Source of the DNA: an uncultured Burkholderiales bacterium
Lineage (GTDB): Bacteria; Pseudomonadota; Gammaproteobacteria; Burkholderiales; Burkholderiaceae_C
NCBI GenBank assembly: GCA_903871865.1
Contig: CAIQIL010000486.1
Span: 1 to 6,500, forward strand
Direction of reading: 5' to 3'
Length of the DNA: 6,500 nt
The notes under the pieces are model-generated. The model had not been told where the DNA came from, made no database searches, and saw nothing but the letters and a program-made list of their open reading frames with translations. The position numbers were made by a program, and so were the translations under genes. This document shows positions 1-6,500 of the stretch, piece by piece. Each line of letters opens with the position of its first letter. Within the stretch, counting starts at the first letter, position 1.

Positions 1-271
1 AGAGATTGCCCGTTTCACCCTGGGCGGGCCTGCCCGCCCAGGGTGCTGCTCGGTTCGTGCTTTCGCACGAGCCCTTGCTGACGCAAGGGCCATCGGCCGA
101 AGCCGATGCCTCACAGACCACCCGTCGCGGAACCCGCTCAGACTCGTCTCTGTTGCTCTGATCCTCACCTCGCGGTGGAGAGGTGTTACCTCCTGCGCTG
201 CCCTGTGCAGTCCGGACCTTCCTCCAGTGCGCCCTTTCGGGCCTTGCACCAGCGGCGGTCTGGCTGACTTC
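1..271 (-). ncRNA. rnpB: RNase P RNA, type A, 5' part (3' end beyond window)
   Basis: This is the catalytic RNA of ribonuclease P, which removes 5' leaders from pre-tRNAs in the cytoplasm together with the RnpA protein. Read on the minus strand, the 5' end (AAGTCAGCCAGACCGCCGC, from about 270) matches the conserved start of bacterial type A RNase P RNA. The hallmark CR-I block follows at 198-225 (GGAGGAAGGTCCGGACT, then GGGCAG). The CR-II-like AGAGCAACAGAGA is at 147-159. The GGGTGAAACGG segment at about 9-45 is the CR-III region. The pattern, with GGTGAAACGG running straight into a CAATCTCT segment, resembles betaproteobacterial RNAs that lack helices P13/P14 (from memory). The P15 loop, the 3' half of P4 and the 3' end are off the left edge. 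It lies just downstream of the MFS transporter gene in the same direction. The exact 5' end is uncertain by a few bases. Confidence 0.93.
16..108 (-). other. Four abutting hairpins in the P12 region of RNase P RNA
   Basis: Inside rnpB, four perfect stem-loops follow one another almost without gaps. In RNA order they are: 108-91, a 7-bp stem with a UUCG tetraloop; 90-71, an 8-bp stem with GUCA; 70-55, a 6-bp stem with a GAAA tetraloop; and 45-16, a 13-bp stem with CAGG. A small fifth hairpin (GCGG/CCGC) lies just before them at 127-137. The block sits between the CR-II and CR-III core segments, where type A RNAs carry the variable P12 arm. The last stem ends in the GGGUG that also begins the conserved GGGUGAAA, so its lower base pairs may not all form in the folded RNA. 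Pairing is seen directly; the assignment to P12 is inferred from position. Confidence 0.7.
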
Positions 272-310
272 ACCCGCGCATTATCGCCGCTGCAGCCAGC
301 CCCAGGCGAA
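272..310 (-). promoter_or_regulatory. Candidate rnpB promoter inside the transporter 3' end
   Basis: On the minus strand, GATAAT at 285-280 matches the sigma70 -10 consensus in five of six positions and lies 8-9 bases before the predicted RNA 5' end at 271-272. The TAA stop codon of the upstream transporter gene forms the middle of this hexamer. The segment between it and the start is GC-rich (GCGCGGG), as in promoters of stable RNAs. No good -35 element is present: TTCGCC at 310-305 is a poor match at a long 19-base spacing. The position is forced by the lack of any intergenic space, but the exact elements are a guess. Confidence 0.45.
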
Positions 311-1480
311 CAATCCCACCAACATCATCAGCAAACAGGCGGTGGCCAGGCTGACGGCGTTGTGCATCACCAGCGGCGAGATGACGCCCGCCACAAAGCC
401 ATTGGAGGCCGCGCCGATGAAGGCCTGCATGGACGCCGCCATGCCGCGCCGCTCGGGGTAGAGGTCCAGCACCATCAGCGTGACCACGGGCGTCATCAAG
501 GCCCAGCCCAGGGCGTACAAGCCGATGGGGAACAGCGCCCAGCCCACGTGGGGCACGAACAGCACGTTGGCAATCAGGTTGCCCACCGACACCACCAGCA
601 TCACCGTGAAGCCCAGGCGGATCTGCCGCTCGGGTGCGATGCGCCCTGCCAGCCGGCCGCTGATGAACGCGCCGCCCATGATGCCGCTGATGGTGCACAC
701 GAAGAACCAGAAGAACTGCGTGGGCGCCAGGTGCAGGTGCTCGCCCAGGAAGGTCGGTGCCGACAGCACGTAGAGGAACATGCCGTTGAAGGGCACGCCA
801 CTGGCCAGCGCAAGCAGCAGGAAGCGGCCGCTGCTGCCCATCTGCACATACCCGCGCATCAGCGGCTTGAACGCGAAGGGCTGGCGTTGCGAGGCGTGCA
901 GCGTTTCGGGCAGCAGGAACCAGTTGGCCAGGCCCAACACCACGCCCACGCCAGCCAGGAACCAGAACACCGCGTGCCAGCCGATGTGCACGAAGAGGAA
1001 ACCACCGACGATGGGCGCGATGGCCGGCGCCACGCCGAAGAACAGCGTGACCTGGGACATCACGCGCTGCGCGTCGGCCGGCGGGTAGATGTCGCGGATG
1101 ACGGCGCGCGACACCACGATGCCCGCGCCCGTGGACAGGCCCTGCAGCGCGCGGAAGAACACCAGCTGCCCGATGCTGGTGGACAGCGCACAACCCACCG
1201 AGGCCAGCGTGAACACCGCGATGCCCGTGAGCACCACCGGCCGGCGGCCCAGGCTGTCAGACAAGGAGCCGTGGAACAGGCTCATGAAGGCGAAGGCGAA
1301 CAGGTAGGCCGACAGCGTCTGCTGGATCTGCAGCGGCGTGGCGTTCAGGTCGGCCGCGATGCCCGCGAAGGCCGGCAGGTAGGTGTCGATGGCAAACGGC
1401 CCGAGCATGCCGAGCGCCGCCAGCAGCACCGACAGCGTCCAGCGCGGCCCTTTCCAGAGCTGGTCTGCGTGGGGGTGCAC
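281..1480 (-). CDS. Bcr/CflA-family MFS multidrug efflux transporter
   Basis: This 399-residue inner-membrane protein has about 12 hydrophobic segments, the usual size for drug:H+ antiporters of the Bcr/CflA family, which export drugs or small metabolites using the proton gradient. TM1 carries an acidic residue in GPFAIDTYLPAF (D32). The cytoplasmic loop after TM2 has MFS motif A (GSLSDSLGRRPVVL, residues 71-84), and TM5 has the antiporter-type GVAPAIAPIVGG (149-160). The start is taken as GTG at 1480, because the only later Met (residue 24) would remove part of TM1 and an in-frame stop lies two codons upstream. The Shine-Dalgarno sequence is weak (GCGGGG about 9 bases upstream). The gene follows the dsbD stop by three bases, so it is probably co-transcribed and translationally coupled with dsbD. 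It ends 9 bases before rnpB. The substrate cannot be told from the sequence. Confidence 0.9.
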   Translation of the reverse strand: MHPHADQLWKGPRWTLSVLLAALGMLGPFAIDTYLPAFAGIAADLNATPLQIQQTLSAYLFAFAFMSLFHGSLSDSLGRRPVVLTGIAVFTLASVGCALSTSIGQLVFFRALQGLSTGAGIVVSRAVIRDIYPPADAQRVMSQVTLFFGVAPAIAPIVGGFLFVHIGWHAVFWFLAGVGVVLGLANWFLLPETLHASQRQPFAFKPLMRGYVQMGSSGRFLLLALASGVPFNGMFLYVLSAPTFLGEHLHLAPTQFFWFFVCTISGIMGGAFISGRLAGRIAPERQIRLGFTVMLVVSVGNLIANVLFVPHVGWALFPIGLYALGWALMTPVVTLMVLDLYPERRGMAASMQAFIGAASNGFVAGVISPLVMHNAVSLATACLLMMLVGLFAWGWLQRR

Positions 1481-1483
1481 CGG

Positions 1484-3202
1484 TCAGAGCCCCGCTTTTT
1501 GCAGGCTCTGGACGAAGTCGTCGGCCTTCTGGAAACCGATGACGCGGGCGTCTGCGCGCTCGGCACCCTGGGCGTCGTAGAAGACGATGCCGGGCGGGCC
1601 GAACAGGCGGAAGCGCTCCAGCAGGGCGCGGTCGTCGGCCGCGTTCAGCGTCACATCGGCCTGCAGCAGCACCACGCCCTTCAAGCGAGATTGCACGATG
1701 GCGTCGGTGAAGGTGTCGTGCTCCATCTCCAGGCAGGCGGTGCACCAGTCGGCGTAGAAGTCGAGCATCACGGGGCGGCCGTCGGCTTTCGCTTGCGCCA
1801 GGGCCGCATCCAGCTCGGCCACCGAGCGCACGCGCTGGAAGGGCAGCACGCTGCGGTGTTGGGCGCCGGACGCGGGCTGCATGCCCAGCACCTGCGTCTG
1901 CAGGTAGGGCCAGGCCGGGCGGGTCACCCACAGCGCCATGCCCAGCATGAGGATGCCGAACAGCGTCTTGACCGCCGTCATCCAGGGGCCGGTGCGTGGC
2001 AGCAGGCTGCCCGCCGACAGGCCCACCAGCAGCAGGGGCAGGCTCATGCCCCAAGCCAGCGCATAAAGCGCCGTGGCCCCCAGCCACACATCGCGTGTCT
2101 GGCTGATGTAGAGCAGCGCCCCGGCCAGCGGTGCCGACACGCAGGGGCTGACCACCAGGGCCGAGACCACGCCCATGGCGAACACGCTGACGAACTTGCC
2201 GCCCGGCAGCCGGTTGCTGCCCCGGCCCAACCAGCTCTGCACCGAGGCCGGCAGTTGCAGCTCGTAGAGCCCGAACATGGACAGCGCCAGCAGCACCATC
2301 AACAGGCCGAAGCCCAGCACCACCCAGGGGTGCTGCAGGTAGGCGGCCAGGCCCTGACCGAGCAGGCCCGCGGCCACGCCGAGGGCCGTGTAGACCAGCG
2401 CCATGCCCTGCGAGTAAGCCAGCGCCAGGGCGAAGCCACGGCCCCGGCTGACGCGCTCGCGCTGCCCGACGATGATGGACGAGAGGATGGGCACCATGGG
2501 CAGCACGCAGGGCGTGAGCGACAGCAACATGCCGGCCAGCAGGAAGACGGGCAGCACCGTCCACAGCCGGCCCGAGGCCAGGGCGCGCTGGATGCGGTCA
2601 CCGTCCGCCGCCGTGCCCGCCGCCGCACCAACAGGCGAGGTGGCGTCGCCGTTCGCTGCAGCAGCGCCACCCAGGCCCGCGGCGGACGTTCCGTTGCGCT
2701 CAGGCTGCACCGACAGGATCTGGCCCTGGGCGTCGAGGCTGACCAGGAAGCGGCGCTTTTGCGGCGGGTAGCACAGGCCGGCATCGGCACAACCCTGGTA
2801 GCCCACGGTCAGGATGGCCTCGCCCTGCGCGCCGGCGGTCACGCCCAGGCCGCCGCTGACATCGCCGTGGTAGACCTCCAGGTCCTTGCCGAAGTTGGGG
2901 TCGTGCTTGGTCACGCCAGGTGGGAGGTCCCAGCTCAAGGGCAAGGGGTGCTGCCCGGCCGTTTGCAGCATGGCCTCGAAGCGCTCGCGGTACAGGTAGA
3001 CCGCGGGCGCCAGGGTGAAGCTCACCTGCAGGGCGCGCGGGCCCGAGGCGCTGACCGCCACGCGGAAGGCCTGGTCCACGGGCAGGAAGTCCTGGGCGCG
3101 GGCGGGACCTGCGCACAGCATGACCAGCATCAGGCCCAGGCGCCAGGCCAGGGCCAGAATGGATGTGGGGTGGAAACGGGGATGGGGCACGGGCGCTTGC
3201 AT
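1484..3202 (-). CDS. dsbD: Thiol:disulfide interchange protein DsbD
   Basis: DsbD carries electrons from cytoplasmic thioredoxin across the inner membrane to periplasmic partners such as DsbC and cytochrome c maturation proteins. The 572-residue product, close to the E. coli length, has all three modules. A signal peptide probably ends at ARA-QD (residue 36/37). The N-terminal periplasmic domain has the Cys pair in GCADAGLCYPP (C138, C144). An Ala/Gly/Thr-rich linker spans about 171-203. The transmembrane domain (about 213-425, eight segments) holds the redox cysteines in TPCVLP (C232) and SPCVSAPLAG (C354). The C-terminal thioredoxin domain has WCTAC (C487, C490). All six redox cysteines are therefore present. 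The start at 3202 is chosen because it begins the signal peptide. The frame stays open upstream to 3526, but that stretch is antisense to cysK and not DsbD-like. No clear Shine-Dalgarno sequence is seen. It is divergent from cysK and followed closely by the MFS gene. Confidence 0.96.
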   Translation of the reverse strand: MQAPVPHPRFHPTSILALAWRLGLMLVMLCAGPARAQDFLPVDQAFRVAVSASGPRALQVSFTLAPAVYLYRERFEAMLQTAGQHPLPLSWDLPPGVTKHDPNFGKDLEVYHGDVSGGLGVTAGAQGEAILTVGYQGCADAGLCYPPQKRRFLVSLDAQGQILSVQPERNGTSAAGLGGAAAANGDATSPVGAAAGTAADGDRIQRALASGRLWTVLPVFLLAGMLLSLTPCVLPMVPILSSIIVGQRERVSRGRGFALALAYSQGMALVYTALGVAAGLLGQGLAAYLQHPWVVLGFGLLMVLLALSMFGLYELQLPASVQSWLGRGSNRLPGGKFVSVFAMGVVSALVVSPCVSAPLAGALLYISQTRDVWLGATALYALAWGMSLPLLLVGLSAGSLLPRTGPWMTAVKTLFGILMLGMALWVTRPAWPYLQTQVLGMQPASGAQHRSVLPFQRVRSVAELDAALAQAKADGRPVMLDFYADWCTACLEMEHDTFTDAIVQSRLKGVVLLQADVTLNAADDRALLERFRLFGPPGIVFYDAQGAERADARVIGFQKADDFVQSLQKAGL

Positions 3203-3284
3203 CCGCACATTCTGACCCGGCCCGGTGTATCTTGTGCGCCTTCGGTCCAATCCCCCGGAAAACCCATCGCAGGAGCCTCGTCCC
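3203..3284. promoter_or_regulatory. 82-base divergent spacer between dsbD and cysK
   Basis: This spacer must carry the start signals for both cysK (rightward) and dsbD (leftward). The only firm element is the cysK ribosome binding site AGGAG at 3271-3275, nine bases before the ATG. Rightward, TATCTT at 3228-3233 matches four of six -10 positions, but no -35 sits at a normal distance. Leftward I find no convincing pair. I see no clear inverted repeat that would suggest an operator for a CysB-like regulator. Confidence 0.35.
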
Positions 3285-4220
3285 ATGAAAGCCCGCCACA
3301 TCCTCGAGACCATCGGCCAGACGCCGCACATCCGCATCAACCGCCTGTTCGGGAACGCCCCCGGCGCCGAGGTGTGGATCAAGTCGGAGCGCAGCAACCC
3401 GGGTGGCTCCGTCAAGGACCGCATCGCCCTGGCCATGGTCGAAGCCGCAGAAGCCAGCGGCGCCCTGCAGCCCGGCGGCACCATCATCGAACCCACCTCG
3501 GGCAACACCGGCGTCGGCCTGGCCATGGTGGCCGCGGTGAAGGGCTACAAACTGGTGCTGGTCATGCCCGACAGCATGTCCATCGAGCGCCGCCGCCTGA
3601 TGCTGGCCTACGGCGCCAGCTTCGACCTCACCCCGCGCGAGAAAGGCATGAAGGGCGCCATCGCCCGCGCGCAAGAACTGGCCGCAGCCACGCCCGGCGC
3701 CTGGATCCCGCAGCAGTTCGAGAACCCCGCCAACGTCGAGGTGCACGCGCGCACCACGGCCCAGGAAATCCTGGCCGACTTCCCCGAGGGCCTGGACGCG
3801 CTGATCACCGGCGTGGGCACCGGCGGCCACCTGACGGGTTGCGCCAAGGTGCTCAAGGCCGCTTGGCCGAAGCTGAAGGTGTTCGCGGTCGAGCCCAAGG
3901 CCTCGCCCGTCATCTCGGGTGGCCAGCCCTCGCCCCACCCCATCCAGGGCATCGGCGCGGGCTTCGTCCCCGCCAACCTGGACACCACCTTGCTCGACGG
4001 CGTGATCCAGGTCGATGCCGAAGACGCCCGCGAGTACGGCCGCCGCGCCGCCCGTGAGGAAGGCATGCTGGTGGGCATTTCCTCCGGCGCCACGCTGGCC
4101 GCCATCGCGCAAAAGCTGCCCGAGCTGAACGCCGCGCTGGGTGGCCAGGCCCGCGTGCTGGGCTTCAACTACGACACCGGCGAGCGTTACCTCTCGGTCG
4201 AAGGCTACCTGCCGGCCTGA
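3285..4220 (+). CDS. cysK: Cysteine synthase A (O-acetylserine sulfhydrylase)
   Basis: This cytoplasmic PLP enzyme makes L-cysteine and acetate from O-acetylserine and sulfide, the last step of sulfate assimilation. The 311-residue length is typical. Features of the beta-family PLP fold are clear: the PLP lysine in [12 protein letters not shown] (K44), the substrate-binding loop EPTSGNTG (69-76), MSIERR (98-103), the phosphate-binding glycine loop GVGTGG (176-181), [10 protein letters not shown] (220-229), GISSGAT (264-270) and the C-terminal DTGERYLS (297-304). MSIERR and the C-terminal DTGERYLS favour CysK over the CysM paralogue. The ATG at 3285 is preceded by AGGAG at nine bases. An upstream in-frame GTG at 3225 would add 20 unrelated residues, so I rejected it. 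It is divergent from dsbD, and the channel gene follows after 32 bases, probably on the same transcript. Confidence 0.95.
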   Translation: MKARHILETIGQTPHIRINRLFGNAPGAEVWIKSERSNPGGSVKDRIALAMVEAAEASGALQPGGTIIEPTSGNTGVGLAMVAAVKGYKLVLVMPDSMSIERRRLMLAYGASFDLTPREKGMKGAIARAQELAAATPGAWIPQQFENPANVEVHARTTAQEILADFPEGLDALITGVGTGGHLTGCAKVLKAAWPKLKVFAVEPKASPVISGGQPSPHPIQGIGAGFVPANLDTTLLDGVIQVDAEDAREYGRRAAREEGMLVGISSGATLAAIAQKLPELNAALGGQARVLGFNYDTGERYLSVEGYLPA

Positions 4221-4252
4221 ACCCGCGCCCACGCCCGCCCCCGACACCGCCG

Positions 4253-5074
4253 ATGCCCACCCGCCGCCACCGCTTCCACCGCTCGCCCTGGGCCATGCTG
4301 ATCGCGCTGATCGCCAGCGTGCCGGCCTTCTACGACTCGATGATGCCCACGCCCGCCACCTGGGCGACGTGGATGTACGTGGTCAGCGGCTTCGTGGTGC
4401 TGGGCTGGGCCTGGTCGGCGCGGCGGGCGGCACGCCTGGTGCAGCACGGCGGTGATCGCCGCAGGCAGCTCGGCGACGACACCCACACCTGGGGCATGCG
4501 CCCCTCGGAAGAGCGGCTGGACTGGTTCCTCGGCGCCTCGCTGCTGCTGAGTGCGGTGCTGCCGCAAAGCAATGTGTCCGAGCCCGCGCTGGCCTGGCGG
4601 CTCGTCATCTCGGTGCTGATGCTCTACCGCCTGCTGAAGATCAGCATGCCGCTGCTGACCGAAACCGGCCTGGCCCGCCTGCTGGTGCTGGGCGCGTCGG
4701 TGCTGGGCCTGTGCGGCATCGGCTTTTACTGGCTGGACCCGGGCGTCAAGACGGTCAACGAGGGCCTGTGGCTGGCGTTTTCCACCGCGGCCACCGTGGG
4801 CTATGGCGACGTGGTGCCCAGCAACACGGCCTCTCGCGTGTTCTCGGTCTTCGTGGTGCTGCTGGGCTATGGCGTGCTGTCACTGGTCACGGCCAGCATC
4901 GCGGCCATGTTCGTGGGCACGCAAGAGCGCAAGATCGAGCGCGAAATCCTGCACGACATGCACGCCCAGCTGAAAACCGTGCACGAAGAGATTGCCGAGT
5001 TGCGCGCCGAGTTACGCGAAGAACTCCGCGCCGCCCGGCAAGCATCTCAAGAAGATCAGCGCAAGCGCCAGTGA
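4253..5074 (+). CDS. Potassium-channel-family membrane protein with coiled-coil tail
   Basis: This 273-residue protein is predicted to be an inner-membrane K+ channel subunit that would work as a tetramer. It has about six hydrophobic segments (near 14-30, 40-56, 88-104, 112-132, 141-161 and 193-221). A pore loop with the canonical selectivity filter TVGYGD (181-186) lies between the last two. Candidate hinge glycines in the last helix are G205 and G207. The fourth segment carries only scattered positive charges (R116, R126, K129), not the every-third-residue arginines of a true S4, so strong voltage sensing is doubtful. The C-terminus (about 224-262) is a charged, heptad-like helix rich in E, R and L, probably a coiled coil for assembly, with no RCK/TrkA-N domain. 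The ATG at 4253 has no recognisable Shine-Dalgarno sequence; an ATG 14 codons later is an alternative start. It probably depends on the cysK transcript. Its last 19 bases overlap pyrC on the other strand. Confidence 0.85.
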   Translation: MPTRRHRFHRSPWAMLIALIASVPAFYDSMMPTPATWATWMYVVSGFVVLGWAWSARRAARLVQHGGDRRRQLGDDTHTWGMRPSEERLDWFLGASLLLSAVLPQSNVSEPALAWRLVISVLMLYRLLKISMPLLTETGLARLLVLGASVLGLCGIGFYWLDPGVKTVNEGLWLAFSTAATVGYGDVVPSNTASRVFSVFVVLLGYGVLSLVTASIAAMFVGTQERKIEREILHDMHAQLKTVHEEIAELRAELREELRAARQASQEDQRKRQ

Positions 5075-6096
5075 AGCGTCTCGCCGCCGCGCAGCGGCTT
5101 GATCTCGGCCTCGCCGAAGGGCAGTGACTCGGGCACGACCCAGTCCTCGCGGACCAGGGTGATGCGGTCGGTGTTGCGCGGCAGCTGGTAGAAGTCGGGC
5201 CCGTGGAAGCTGGCGAAGGCTTCGAGCTTGTCGAGCGCCCCCACGGCCTCGAAGGCCTCGGCGTAGAGCTCGATGGCGCACGGCGCCGTGTAGCAACCGG
5301 CGCAGCCCGAGGCGTGCTCCTTCAGGTGCGAAGCGTGCGGCGCGCTGTCCGTGCCCAGGAAGAATTTCGCGTTGCCGCTGGTGGCGGCCTGCACCAGGGC
5401 CAGGCGGTGCTCCTCGCGCTTCAGAATCGGCAGGCAGTAGTAGTGCGGGCGGATGCCGCCGGTGAAGATGGCGTTGCGGTTGTAGAGCAGGTGCTGCGGC
5501 GTGACGGTGGCGGCCACGAAGCGGTCGGCCTCGCTCACGTACTGCGCGGCTTCTTTCGTGGTGATGTGCTCGAACACGATCTTCAGCTCGGGGAAGTCGC
5601 GGCGCAGCGGGATGAGCTTGTCGTCGATGAAGGCCTTCTCGCGGTCGAACACATCGACCTCGCTGTCGGTCACCTCGCCGTGCACGCAGAACACCAGGCC
5701 CTCGCGCTGCATGGCCTCCAGCACCTTGTGCGTCTTGCGCAGGTCGGTCACGCCGGCGTCGGAGTTGGTGGTCGCACCGGCCGGGTAGAGCTTGAAGGCC
5801 ACCGCGCCCATGGCCTTGGCGCGGGCCACTTCCTCGGCCGGGGTGTTGTCGGTCAGGTAGAGCACCATCAGGGGCTCGAACGTCAGGCCCGCCGGGACGG
5901 CCGCGCGGATGCGGTCGCGGTAGGCGATGGCCTGCTCGGCCGTGGTCACCGGCGGGCGCAGGTTGGGCATGACGATGGCGCGCGCGAACTGCCGCGCCGT
6001 GTCCGGCACCACCGCCGCCATGGCCGCGCCGTCGCGCACGTGCAGGTGCCAGTCGTCGGGGCGGGTGAGGGTCAGGGTGCTGGGCGTGGGGTTCAT
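5056..6096 (-). CDS. pyrC: Dihydroorotase
   Basis: PyrC catalyses the reversible cyclisation of N-carbamoyl-aspartate to dihydroorotate, the third step of de novo pyrimidine synthesis, in the cytoplasm. The 346-residue product matches the class II (E. coli-type) enzyme in length and motifs. It has the zinc-binding HxH in DWHLHVRDG (H17, H19), the lysine expected to be carboxylated in [13 protein letters not shown] (K102), and metal ligands H139 (VHGE) and H177 (FEHITT). The catalytic Asp is in GTDSAPH (D250), and the substrate-loop region [11 protein letters not shown] is also present. The start at 6096 is chosen because PyrC proteins begin about 13-15 residues before the RPDDWHLH motif. An in-frame ATG at 6141 would add 15 residues and cannot be excluded, since neither start has a strong ribosome binding site. 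It is divergent from the SPFH gene and convergent with the channel gene. Confidence 0.96.
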   Translation of the reverse strand: MNPTPSTLTLTRPDDWHLHVRDGAAMAAVVPDTARQFARAIVMPNLRPPVTTAEQAIAYRDRIRAAVPAGLTFEPLMVLYLTDNTPAEEVARAKAMGAVAFKLYPAGATTNSDAGVTDLRKTHKVLEAMQREGLVFCVHGEVTDSEVDVFDREKAFIDDKLIPLRRDFPELKIVFEHITTKEAAQYVSEADRFVAATVTPQHLLYNRNAIFTGGIRPHYYCLPILKREEHRLALVQAATSGNAKFFLGTDSAPHASHLKEHASGCAGCYTAPCAIELYAEAFEAVGALDKLEAFASFHGPDFYQLPRNTDRITLVREDWVVPESLPFGEAEIKPLRGGETLHWRLR

Positions 6097-6157
6097 GGCG
6101 TGGGTGCCTGGGGGGCGTGCGTCGCTGAAGAAGACCGGCATTTTCGCACTTTGCCGG

Positions 6158-6187
6158 CTGACACGGACCGGCGCGCTGGCTTAGCAT
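6158..6187 (+). promoter_or_regulatory. Candidate sigma70 promoter for the SPFH gene
   Basis: CTGACA at 6158-6163 matches five of six -35 positions, and TAGCAT at 6182-6187 matches four of six -10 positions, with an 18-base spacer. The predicted transcript would start near 6194, leaving about a 30-base leader containing the GGAGGA ribosome binding site at 6215-6220. It lies in the 127-base spacer between the divergent pyrC and SPFH starts. In the pyrC direction I find only a weak GAAAAT (6145-6140) without a -35 partner. Confidence 0.5.
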
Positions 6188-6223
6188 GTCCCCCACAAAC
6201 GCGAAGCATCACACGGAGGACCC

Positions 6224-6500
6224 ATGGCCGATTTCCCCTCGTCCAGCGCCAGTTCCGGCGCGCCCAAGCTCATCAAAGCCATCTTCATCGGTGCGGCGGT
6301 GCTGATCGCGCTGTCGGCGCTCAACCCCATCACCGTCATCTCGGCGGGTGAGCGCGGCGTCAAGGCCACCTTCGGCAAGACGGACGACATGGTTTACGGC
6401 CCCGGCATCCACTTCAAGGTGCCCATGGCGCAGACCATGCACCTGATGGACGTGCGCATCCAGAAGGGCGAGGGCGAAGGCGATGCCGCCTCGCGCGACC
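6224..6500 (+). CDS. SPFH/prohibitin-family membrane protein, N-terminal part
   Basis: The first 92 residues are visible; the rest lies beyond the window. After a short Ser/Ala-rich N-terminus comes one hydrophobic anchor (about 17-36), then VISAGERGVKATFGK, YGPGIHFKVP and MDVRIQKGEGEGDAASRD. These match the opening of the SPFH domain in prohibitin/HflC-like proteins (the IPAGxxGV...G, G-hHFKxP and DVR...ASxD pattern). Such proteins form large rings on the inner membrane and often modulate membrane proteases such as FtsH. The ATG at 6224 is preceded by GGAGGA at 6215-6220, a strong ribosome binding site set slightly close to the start. The phrase ending in ASRD favours a prohibitin-type protein over HflK, but the visible part is too short for a definite subfamily. 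Confidence 0.85.
   Translation, partial: MADFPSSSASSGAPKLIKAIFIGAAVLIALSALNPITVISAGERGVKATFGKTDDMVYGPGIHFKVPMAQTMHLMDVRIQKGEGEGDAASRD

Noticed and set aside
16..108. The GC-rich hairpins read as rho-independent terminators for the transporter gene
   Set aside because: No U-tract follows any of them, and they sit between conserved RNase P RNA core blocks.
3203..3526. A 108-residue N-terminal extension of DsbD, as the open frame continues upstream
   Set aside because: The extension is antisense to cysK and its promoter region, and would bury the signal peptide that begins at 3202.
227..4057. A 1276-codon open frame on the plus strand, running through rnpB, antisense to the transporter and dsbD and into cysK
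   Set aside because: Its translation is rich in R, H, Q, G and A without domains, and it crosses an RNA gene and three convincing genes in other frames. Antisense frames of high-GC genes often lack stops.
2700..4247. A 515-codon minus-strand frame antisense to cysK and overlapping dsbD
   Set aside because: It is a GC-driven shadow. The cysK frame beneath it carries every catalytic motif, and this frame shows no recognisable family.
5059..5068. The palindrome GCGCAAGCGC read as a bidirectional terminator between the channel gene and pyrC
   Set aside because: The stem is only 4 bp, there is no U-tract on either side, and it lies inside both coding regions.
5203..6351. A 382-codon plus-strand frame antisense to pyrC
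   Set aside because: It has a G/V/H/R-rich shadow composition, and pyrC on the other strand has all its metal ligands. It also runs past the SPFH start in another frame.

Overview
The window is high-GC chromosomal DNA with a strong third-codon-position GC bias. Protein sequences (PyrC, CysK, DsbD) and the form of the RNase P RNA point to a betaproteobacterium. Burkholderiales, and perhaps Comamonadaceae or a close relative, fit best. That placement is inferred from remembered family sequences, not from a search. I see no mobile element, CRISPR array, tRNA or phage gene. Most of it is ordinary core genome.

Layout from left to right: the left edge (1-271, minus strand) holds the 5' two-thirds or so of the RNase P RNA gene rnpB, with its 3' part beyond the window. 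Reading leftward into it is a tight pair on the minus strand: dsbD (1484-3202, transmembrane thiol-disulfide reductase), then a Bcr/CflA-type MFS efflux transporter (281-1480). The transporter stop codon lies 9 bases from the likely rnpB 5' end, so the rnpB promoter must sit inside the transporter gene. Divergent from dsbD, across 82 bases, is cysK (3285-4220, plus strand, cysteine synthase A). It is followed after 32 bases by a TVGYGD potassium-channel-like membrane protein with a coiled-coil tail (4253-5074). The channel gene overlaps pyrC (5056-6096, minus strand, dihydroorotase) tail to tail by 19 bases. Divergent from pyrC, behind a recognisable sigma70-like promoter, is the start of an SPFH/prohibitin-family membrane protein (6224-6500, cut by the window end).

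How the genes relate: CysK makes cysteine and DsbD moves thiol electrons from cytoplasmic thioredoxin to periplasmic partners, so the divergent pair shares a thiol theme, though no shared regulation is visible. PyrC is pyrimidine synthesis, rnpB matures tRNA 5' ends, and the MFS, channel and SPFH proteins are inner-membrane proteins without an evident common pathway. I do not see an undescribed multi-gene system. The most interesting points are an RNase P RNA with four abutting hairpins in its variable P12 region, an rnpB -10 element that contains the transporter stop codon, and a dsbD/transporter junction of only TGA-CCG-GTG in one reading frame.
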